Assembly (NCBI GenBank): GCA_028284265.1
Contig: JANQRZ010000013.1
Coordinates: 1 to 64,000 of the forward strand
Direction: 5' to 3'
DNA from: Rhodothermales bacterium
GTDB lineage: Bacteria; Bacteroidota; Rhodothermia; Rhodothermales; JANQRZ01
DNA: 64,000 nucleotides
In this document: positions 58,603 through 64,000 of the stretch, piece after piece
How positions within the stretch are numbered: position 1 is the stretch's first letter
How the letters are laid out: each line of letters opens with the position of its first letter
Position numbers and translations under genes: made by a program
Notes under the pieces: generated by a model
Told to the model about the DNA's origin: nothing
Seen by the model: only the letters and a program-made list of their open reading frames with translations
Databases searched by the model: none

Positions 58603-59628
58603 TTAGCCCGCCACCCGGAACCCAGCCTCTCTCGAACGACTCCGGTTGCCGAAGGCGTCCACCACCCAGACCGTCCAGAAGTAGTCGCCGGGCACCAGTT
58701 CGGTTGCTACGTCGATGGATGTGATGCTCGGCCCGATGGCCTCGCGCCGCTCGATCAGCGTCGGGAGCCCCAACTCTTCAACGACGAGGAATACGTCCAC
58801 GCGATATGTGAAGGCGAATGGAAGCTGGGCGGGCCTCCATACGAGCGTCGGCGTCGGCGATACTACCTCCAATCCCTGCGGGCGCTCCGTTTGCGGCGAT
58901 AGCTCGATGACACGGACGAGGTTCAGCGGCGGGCCGAGGCCCACGTTGCCAGCCGCGTCCTTCACCTCGACTCGGAGCGTGCGGCCCAGCAGTCCTTCGA
59001 GGCCCGGTGCGGGCAACTCGGTGTCGTCGAAGAGGGCGGTGAACTGGCCCGTCTCGCCACCGACCGCGCCGAGAGGCAGCGACACGCCGAGATCAGGTAC
59101 GGCGAGGGCGGCGCTGTCCACATCCTCCGGTCGGTCGGGGTCCGTGGCCGCTACATCGACCTCTAGCTGGAAGACTGGCTCGTCGGGAAACCAGCGCGAG
59201 ATATGCACACTGCGCACGGTTTGCTCAGTCACCTCGGGCAGTGCATCCAACTGGATTGTCGTCTCGGCGACCGTGCCGGGCGCAATCGTGACGGTGTCGG
59301 TTGCACCGAGGAACCCCTCCTGCTCGGCGACGACGGCATACGGCCCGCTCGGCACGTCACTCAGTGCGAATTGCCCGCTGGCGTCGGTGCGCGTCGCCAA
59401 CTCGGGTCGCCCAGCTGGTCCGACAGGGACGAGCCGCACCCGCACATCGGCCCGACCCGGGAACGGCGGGTATAGCCCCGTAATCTGACCGGAGACCGCA
59501 CCTTCGTCGCGGAACCCTTCTGAGAGTGGGTCGAGCGGGTTCTCCCGCGCCGGATCATCGAAGCACCCCGGCCCCGCGAGGAGCGCGAGCGCGACGAGGG
59601 CAACAGCAGGGACGCGAGAAACCAGCAT
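58603..59628 (-). CDS. Lipoprotein with carboxypeptidase-regulatory-like domain
   Basis: This 341-residue protein has a lipoprotein signal with lipobox LLAGPGC near residue 22. A carboxypeptidase-regulatory-like (transthyretin-like) beta domain follows (VSGQITGLYPPFPGRADVRVRLV, SGQFALSDVPSGPYAVVAEQEGFLGA). The rest is beta-rich with fibronectin-III-like segments (VVSPTPTLVWRPAQLPFAFTYRVDV). It is probably attached to the outer membrane. The start at 59628 is where the signal begins. It lies 55 nt upstream of the sigma-54 activator on the same strand, so it may be the first gene of that unit. Confidence 0.8.
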   Translation of the reverse strand: MLVSRVPAVALVALALLAGPGCFDDPARENPLDPLSEGFRDEGAVSGQITGLYPPFPGRADVRVRLVPVGPAGRPELATRTDASGQFALSDVPSGPYAVVAEQEGFLGATDTVTIAPGTVAETTIQLDALPEVTEQTVRSVHISRWFPDEPVFQLEVDVAATDPDRPEDVDSAALAVPDLGVSLPLGAVGGETGQFTALFDDTELPAPGLEGLLGRTLRVEVKDAAGNVGLGPPLNLVRVIELSPQTERPQGLEVVSPTPTLVWRPAQLPFAFTYRVDVFLVVEELGLPTLIERREAIGPSITSIDVATELVPGDYFWTVWVVDAFGNRSRSREAGFRVAG

Positions 59629-59711
59629 GGTGAAGGGGACTGCGAGACAAGAGCACACAATATAGCAGGAGACGGGCACGGCTCGCGTCAGGGCATTGCC
59701 GACTGCCCTAC

Positions 59712-60590
59712 TCAGCGCTCTACCTTCTTCTCGATGTACTGAACGATCAGTCCCGCTACGTCTTTGCCGGTTGCTTTCTCGATGCCTTCCAGTCCCGGCG
59801 ACGAGTTGACTTCGAGCACGAGCGGGCCCCGCGCCGAACGGAGGATGTCCACGCCTGCGACCCGAAGACCGAGCGCCTTGACCGCCTGCACGGCCGTCTT
59901 CCGTTCTTTCGGACTGATCTTGGCGAGGCTCGCCGAGCCGCCCCGGTGGAGGTTCGAGCGAAACTCGCCGTCGGCCCCTTTGCGCTCCATCGCGGCGACG
60001 ACTTTGTCCCCGACGACGAGGCAGCGCAGGTCCGAGCCGCCTGCTTCCTTGATGAACTCCTGCACGAGGAGATACGCCTTCAGCCCGCGCAGCGCTTGGA
60101 TCACGCTCTCTGCCGCCTTCTTGGTCTCGCACAGCACCACGCCAACGCCCTGCGTCCCTTCGAGTAGCTTGACGATCAGCGGCGGCCCGCCGACGGCTTT
60201 GATGACATCGTCCACCGCGTCTGCGCTGTGGGCGAAGGCCGTGACGGGGAGGCCGATCCCGGCTTTGGCGAGGAGTTGGTGGGCGCGGAGCTTATCGCGT
60301 GAGCGCGTGATGCCGACCGATCCGTTGAGGCAGTAGACGCCCATCGCTTCGCACTGTCGCACCACGGCCAGTCCGTAGAACGTGATCGACGCGCCGATGC
60401 GCGGGATGATAGCGTCGAGGTCTTCGATCTTCTTACCTCTGAGGTGCAGCTCGGGTCCTGCTTCGCTGAGGTGGATGGTGCAGTGGAGCGTGTCGAGTAC
60501 GCGAACGCTGTGTCCTCGCACCTCGGCGGCCTCGACGAGGCGGCGCGTGGAGTACAACTCGGGATTGCGCGAGAGGATGGCGAGGTTCAT
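59712..60590 (-). CDS. RimK-like ATP-grasp ligase
   Basis: This 292-residue protein resembles RimK, which adds glutamate to the C-terminus of ribosomal protein S6. It has [25 protein letters not shown] at the start, [22 protein letters not shown], and the ATP-grasp core [50 protein letters not shown] and [19 protein letters not shown]. The substrate could be S6 or another protein. Its start overlaps the stop of the RimB-like gene by 4 nt, so the two are translationally linked. Confidence 0.9.
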   Translation of the reverse strand: MNLAILSRNPELYSTRRLVEAAEVRGHSVRVLDTLHCTIHLSEAGPELHLRGKKIEDLDAIIPRIGASITFYGLAVVRQCEAMGVYCLNGSVGITRSRDKLRAHQLLAKAGIGLPVTAFAHSADAVDDVIKAVGGPPLIVKLLEGTQGVGVVLCETKKAAESVIQALRGLKAYLLVQEFIKEAGGSDLRCLVVGDKVVAAMERKGADGEFRSNLHRGGSASLAKISPKERKTAVQAVKALGLRVAGVDILRSARGPLVLEVNSSPGLEGIEKATGKDVAGLIVQYIEKKVER

Positions 60591-61063
60591 CGGCGGGAAT
60601 CGTAGAGGCGGACCGCTTCGGGGCGGCGACCGTGGAGATAGGAGACGCTGGCATCGACCAAGAAGCGGCCTTCGAGAGCCTGCCGACCGAGGAGCATCCG
60701 CAGCCGCATCGACCGGCGATCCGTGAGGGTTAACTCGACGGGCCATGCACCATCGCCGAGGTGCAGGCGCGTGCGGATCACGATACGTAATTCTTCCTGC
60801 CCGTTGGAACTGACCACGGTGCGCTCGTCCTCCACATCCGCCACGACGCGGACGATAAGGCGCTCGTTTCTTTGCAACGGGTGGACGGTGAAGCGGACGC
60901 GCTCTATCCCGTCCTCGCGGAAGGTCTCGATGTCGAAGGCGTGGAGCGACGACGTCTTCGCGCCGGTGTCCACCTTCGCCTTGACCGCCGGGAGGCCGAG
61001 GTCGGGCAGAGCCACCCACTCCCGCCAGCCGACAATGATGCTCGGGCGGTTGCGTCGGCTCAT
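60587..61063 (-). CDS. RimB-like retropepsin-type protease
   Basis: This 158-residue protein matches the RimB/Zn_protease family (formerly DUF785). It has the aspartic-protease-like signature [18 protein letters not shown] near residue 25 and [17 protein letters not shown] near 130, with Asp in the DTGA motif. In other bacteria RimB trims the glutamate tails that RimK adds. It overlaps pyrB upstream and the RimK-like gene downstream by 4 nt each (ATGA), so all three are probably co-translated. The upstream in-frame extension to 61357 lies inside pyrB and was rejected. Confidence 0.88.
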   Translation of the reverse strand: MSRRNRPSIIVGWREWVALPDLGLPAVKAKVDTGAKTSSLHAFDIETFREDGIERVRFTVHPLQRNERLIVRVVADVEDERTVVSSNGQEELRIVIRTRLHLGDGAWPVELTLTDRRSMRLRMLLGRQALEGRFLVDASVSYLHGRRPEAVRLYDSRR

Positions 61064-62058
61064 GCCGATGCCTCGCCCGGCGCGCCGATCCCGCCGGAGA
61101 GGAGGTAGAGGCACGCCATCCGCACGGCCACGCCGTTCGTCACTTGGCTCAGGATCACCGAGCGGTCGGAGTCGACGACTTCGCTCGCGAGTTCGACGCC
61201 GCGATTCACCGGGCCGGGGTGCATGATCCGCAGGTCGGGATAGCGGTTGAGGTGTGTCTCCTTGATACCATAGCGCTCGTGGTATTCCCGCAGCGACGGG
61301 AAGAGGCCGCCCTTCTGCCGTTCGAGTTGGATGCGGAGCGCCATCGCCACGTCGCACCCGTCGAGCGCTTCGTCGAGTCGGTCGGTGACGCGGACGCCGA
61401 GGCGCTCGACCTCGCGCGGGAGCATGGTGCGTGGGCCGCAGAGGGTGACGGTTGCACCGAGTTTCTGGAGGCCGTGGATGTTCGAGCGCGCCACGCGGCT
61501 GTGCGTGATGTCGCCAATGATCGAGACGTTCAGCCCGTCGAAGTCACCCCGGTGGAGTTGTTCCGGCGCGAAGCGCGGCAGGTCGAGGTCGGCGAGCGTG
61601 TTGATGTCGAGTAGCGCCTGGGTCGGGTGCTCGTGCGCGCCGTCGCCCGCGTTGAGCACGACCGAGTCGATGCAGCGCGTGAGGAAGTGCGCCGCCCCCG
61701 GCGAGGCGTGTCGGATCACGACCATGTCGATCTTCATCGCCTCAATGTTGCGCGCCGTGTCTTTCAGCGTCTCGCCCTTCGAGACTGACGACCCCGCCGA
61801 GGAGAAGTTGACGACATCCGCCGACAGGCGCTTCTCGGCGAGTTCGAACGAGAGCCGCGTCCGCGTGCTCGGCTCGAAGAAGAGGTTGACCACCGTCACG
61901 CCCCGGAGCGAGGGCACACGCTTGATAGGCCGGTCGAGGACCTCGCGGAACTCACGCGCCGTGCGGAGAATGAGTCGGATTTCCTCGGCGCTGTAATCGG
62001 TCAGCCCGAGCAAATGACGATGTTGGAGCGCGTCGATCTCGGGAGCGGCGGTGGGCAT
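61060..62058 (-). CDS. pyrB: Aspartate carbamoyltransferase, catalytic chain
   Basis: PyrB condenses carbamoyl phosphate with aspartate in pyrimidine synthesis. The 332-residue protein has the carbamoyl-phosphate motif [15 protein letters not shown] near residue 58, followed by the 80s-loop equivalent [19 protein letters not shown]. It also has [23 protein letters not shown] near 145, [11 protein letters not shown] near 180 and [11 protein letters not shown] near 280. The start at 62058 is chosen because the extra 13 residues to 62097 are not conserved in character. There is no regulatory-chain gene (pyrI), so a simple trimer is likely. It follows pyrR by 14 nt. Confidence 0.94.
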   Translation of the reverse strand: MPTAAPEIDALQHRHLLGLTDYSAEEIRLILRTAREFREVLDRPIKRVPSLRGVTVVNLFFEPSTRTRLSFELAEKRLSADVVNFSSAGSSVSKGETLKDTARNIEAMKIDMVVIRHASPGAAHFLTRCIDSVVLNAGDGAHEHPTQALLDINTLADLDLPRFAPEQLHRGDFDGLNVSIIGDITHSRVARSNIHGLQKLGATVTLCGPRTMLPREVERLGVRVTDRLDEALDGCDVAMALRIQLERQKGGLFPSLREYHERYGIKETHLNRYPDLRIMHPGPVNRGVELASEVVDSDRSVILSQVTNGVAVRMACLYLLSGGIGAPGEASA

Positions 62059-62072
62059 GGAGCGTGGGAGCG

Positions 62073-62645
62073 TTACGGAGTGCGTTCGACGAGCCACACG
62101 CCATCGGCCTCGTCGATTTCGGCGAGCCGGACGCGGACCTCCTCGCCGGGCGTGGTGGGGACGGTGCGCCCGATGAAGTCGGGGCGGACGGGCAACTCGC
62201 GCAGGCCTCGGTCGATGAGGGCCAGGAAGCGGACGCTGGCGGGCCGACCGAGGTCCATCAGCGCATCGAGCGCGGCCCGCGTCGTACGCCCGGTGTAGAC
62301 CACGTCGTCGATGAGCACGAGGCGGCGGTCGTCCACGTCGAAGGGAATGTCGGTTGGATGGACGACGGGCTGGCGGAGGCGCTTGCGAAAGTCGTCGCGG
62401 TACATCGTCGCGTCGAGAATTCCGAACGGCAGGTCGAGTCCTTCGACCGAGGCGATCTTGTCGCGGAGCCGTCGGGCGAGGTGGACCCCCCGCGTCTGCA
62501 TCCCGACGAGTGCGAGCCGGTCCGCCGGTTCCGCGTCGTCGTCCAAATGCTCGACGATCTGCCGGGCCAACCGGTTGAGCGTCCGGTCGAGGTCGGCTTC
62601 GTCCATGAGTTGGGCCTTGACGGTATCATCGGGGGAGAGCAGCAT
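62073..62645 (-). CDS. pyrR: PyrR bifunctional regulator / uracil phosphoribosyltransferase
   Basis: This 190-residue protein has the PRPP-binding loop [21 protein letters not shown] near residue 110, the N-terminal helix [42 protein letters not shown] and TMYRDDF typical of PyrR. In Gram-positives it attenuates pyr mRNA; in other bacteria it may act mainly as a phosphoribosyltransferase. I see no clear PyrR-binding hairpin in the 100 nt upstream. It heads the pyrR-pyrB-rimB-like-rimK-like unit. The start at 62645 gives the usual N-terminus; a longer frame to 62738 begins in non-conserved residues. Confidence 0.93.
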   Translation of the reverse strand: MLLSPDDTVKAQLMDEADLDRTLNRLARQIVEHLDDDAEPADRLALVGMQTRGVHLARRLRDKIASVEGLDLPFGILDATMYRDDFRKRLRQPVVHPTDIPFDVDDRRLVLIDDVVYTGRTTRAALDALMDLGRPASVRFLALIDRGLRELPVRPDFIGRTVPTTPGEEVRVRLAEIDEADGVWLVERTP

Positions 62646-62713
62646 CGCCGAAAGGTACGGAGTCCGCTCGCTGTGGGGCGAGGTCTGCGCGGTGAACTTC
62701 CGACGCTTCCATG

Positions 62714-62876
62714 TGTCATCCTGAGCGAGCGCAGACACATCGTGTCGTAGCGAGTCGAAAGGATCTCTTCAGGCACGAGCATTCGGTCTAGCGCGGCATC
62801 GCGTGCTGATTCGCACCGTTGCCTCCGTAGAGATCCATTCGACTCCGGCTCTTGCGAGCCTCCGCTCAGGATGACA
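62714..62876. repeat. Palindrome-ended intergenic repeat, TGTCATCCTGAGCG type
   Basis: A 14-bp perfect inverted repeat, TGTCATCCTGAGCG (62714-62727) and CGCTCAGGATGACA (62863-62876), bounds 163 bp. Inside are AAGGATCTCT and AGAGATCC in opposite directions. No gene is visible within. It is the longer cousin of the element at 32282-32375. Both look like members of the widespread TGTCATCC-type palindromic repeat class. Confidence 0.7.
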
Positions 62877-62887
62877 AGAGAAACGGT

Positions 62888-63436
62888 TCAACTGATTCTC
62901 CACGGCACCGCCAGCATCACGGCCCAGCAGACGAACGCGCAGGCGTAGATCGTCCCGGCGATGAGCGGCGTGTGGTCCAGCCAGCCGAGCATTGTCAGCA
63001 TATTGCCCCAGTCGTGGCTCTCCGAGCCGAGGTTGCCGATCAGTGGGAGCGACCGCGCCTGTGCGTCGGCGGCATAGATGCTCACGTCCACGAAGCTTTG
63101 CCCGAGCCATAGCAGCGCGAGTTGGGTGCCGAGCTTGTTGTGCCAGTAGACGCCTTGGAAGACGAGCAGCGCCGGGAGGGCAAGTTGGAGGATCGTCCCG
63201 CCCGCGATCTCCAAGAACCGACCGAAGAAGCGAAAGAAGAAGTGCCCCGCCTCGTGGACGATCAGGCAAGCCGCGTGGAAGAGGGTCCACAGTGCCTCGC
63301 CGAGCCAGAAGCCGCCGCCTTCAAGCGCGAAGAGGATGGCGAAGGGAACGAGGAGGAGCGACGAGGCCCACCGTCCAAGCCAGTATCGATGCCGAGCGTC
63401 CAGCGCAATCATAGGCGGAATATCGGCGTTGTCCAT
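62888..63436 (-). CDS. Membrane protein with HEAGH motif
   Basis: This 182-residue protein has four or five hydrophobic segments. A zinc-protease-like HEXXH motif, CLIVHEAGHFFFRFFG, lies near residue 56 in or next to a membrane helix, as in site-2-protease-like families. DVSIYAADA further on could supply a third metal ligand (Asp). I cannot assign a family with certainty; some proteins with this layout are annotated as M50-like. The start is uncertain: ATG 63436 is used, with 63463 and 63412 also in frame. It is divergent from the DUF58 gene across about 60 nt. Confidence 0.7.
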   Translation of the reverse strand: MDNADIPPMIALDARHRYWLGRWASSLLLVPFAILFALEGGGFWLGEALWTLFHAACLIVHEAGHFFFRFFGRFLEIAGGTILQLALPALLVFQGVYWHNKLGTQLALLWLGQSFVDVSIYAADAQARSLPLIGNLGSESHDWGNMLTMLGWLDHTPLIAGTIYACAFVCWAVMLAVPWRIS

Positions 63437-63498
63437 TCGATGCCAAAGCGCATCGCGTATCATCCGCTCTCTGCCTTCTGCTTGCCCCTCCCTGAACC

Positions 63499-64000
63499 GT
63501 GTCCGACGCTTCGCTCCGCTACCTCGACCCCGAGACCATCTCACAACTCGACACGATGGAGTTGCGCGCGCGGCTGATCGTCGAGGGCTTCATCACCGGC
63601 CTCCACAAAAGCCCGTACCACGGATTCTCCGTCGAGTTCGCCGAGCACCGGCCCTACAACCCCGGCGACGAACTGCGGCATGTCGACTGGAAGGTGTTCG
63701 CCAAAACCGATCGCTACTACGTTAAGCAGTACGAGGAGGAGACGAACCTCCGGCACTATGTGGTTCTCGACACGAGCCAGTCGATGCGCTACCGGGGCGA
63801 GGCAGCGCTGTCGAAGCTGGAGTACGGGGCGTATCTCGCTGCCGGGCTGCACTACCTGATGGTTCGCCAGCGCGATGCCACCGGCCTCGTTGCCTTCGAC
63901 GAGTCGGTCCACACGCTCGTCCCGCCGAAGAGCACGCCGGGCGCGCTCCGCCACCTGCTTGCGCAGGTGCAAGGACTGGTCGATGCGCCGCCGCAGGCCG
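63499..64000 (+). CDS. DUF58 family protein (5' part, continues beyond the window)
   Basis: The frame starts with GTG at 63499 and stays open to the window end (167 codons). It shows the DUF58 signature: FVEFAEHRPYNPGDELRHVDWKVFAKTDRYYVKQYEEETNL (the family's YxPGDxxRxIDW motif) near residue 55. A von Willebrand-like metal site follows (VVLDTSQSMRYRG) near 90. DUF58 proteins are often found beside MoxR AAA+ ATPases and are thought to help assemble or activate membrane or surface complexes. The MoxR gene would lie outside this window. Confidence 0.88.
   Translation, partial: MSDASLRYLDPETISQLDTMELRARLIVEGFITGLHKSPYHGFSVEFAEHRPYNPGDELRHVDWKVFAKTDRYYVKQYEEETNLRHYVVLDTSQSMRYRGEAALSKLEYGAYLAAGLHYLMVRQRDATGLVAFDESVHTLVPPKSTPGALRHLLAQVQGLVDAPPQA

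Noticed and set aside
62646-62760. PyrR-type attenuator upstream of pyrR
   Set aside because: No conserved PyrR-binding loop or terminator/antiterminator pair could be seen before the start codon.
1-64000. CRISPR array, prophage or insertion sequence
   Set aside because: No regularly spaced repeats, no transposase or integrase frames, and no phage structural genes were found.

Overview
The window is high-GC bacterial chromosome with tightly packed genes. Four secreted proteins end in a YPNPF-type type IX secretion (T9SS) sorting domain. There are also two Wzi-like outer-membrane proteins, many GTG starts and a Bacteroidota-style sugar transferase. Together these point to a high-GC member of the Bacteroidota/Rhodothermota lineage (the Salinibacter, Rubricoccus and Rhodothermus neighbourhood), probably marine or salt-tolerant. 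That placement is inferred from protein style; no rRNA is present. I see no phage, insertion sequence or CRISPR array.

Layout. 1-10.9 kb: an initiator tRNA gene, a DUF1015-serA-RuvC-fold gene group, secreted T9SS cargo proteins (a cytochrome-motif protein, a copper-amine-oxidase-like protein, an LVIVD propeller), a small CPXCG protein and a hybrid histidine kinase. 11.2-29.6 kb: a long same-strand polysaccharide locus. It holds a BY-kinase/Wzz co-polymerase, an SLBB export protein, the WbpA-B-D-E-I set for UDP-ManNAc3NAcA, a flippase, a polymerase, glycosyltransferases, an alpha/alpha-toroid protein, a deacetylase-like protein, two sulfotransferases and a Bacteroidota-type sugar transferase, ending at a strong terminator. 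29.7-38.2 kb: a small hypothetical gene, a Wzi-like protein, then cysQ, an SLC13/TrkA-C permease, a sat-cysC fusion and a GDP-mannose 3,5-epimerase. 38.2-48 kb (minus strand): a giant thioester alpha-2-macroglobulin, PBP1C and a second Wzi-like protein. 48.1-59.6 kb (minus): envelope proteins (TPR, beta-barrel, lipoproteins), an ECF-type sigma factor, a Kelch T9SS protein, a Ser/Thr kinase with PEGA domains and a sigma-54 activator. 59.7-64 kb: a pyrR-pyrB-rimB-like-rimK-like operon, a membrane protein with a zinc-protease-like motif and the start of a DUF58 gene.

How the genes fit together. The central story is a putative sulfated capsule or exopolysaccharide. The permease would import sulfate, Sat-CysC would turn it into PAPS, the two sulfotransferases would use PAPS on the glycan, and CysQ would remove the PAP by-product. 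The sugar donors would include UDP-ManNAc3NAcA and possibly GDP-L-galactose. Assembly would be Wzx/Wzy-like, with a BY-kinase controlling chain length and Wzi-like proteins retaining polymer at the surface. The toroid, deacetylase-like and sulfotransferase genes, translationally coupled by ATGA overlaps, look like a polymer-modification module. None of this has been tested by a search; it rests on motifs and gene order.
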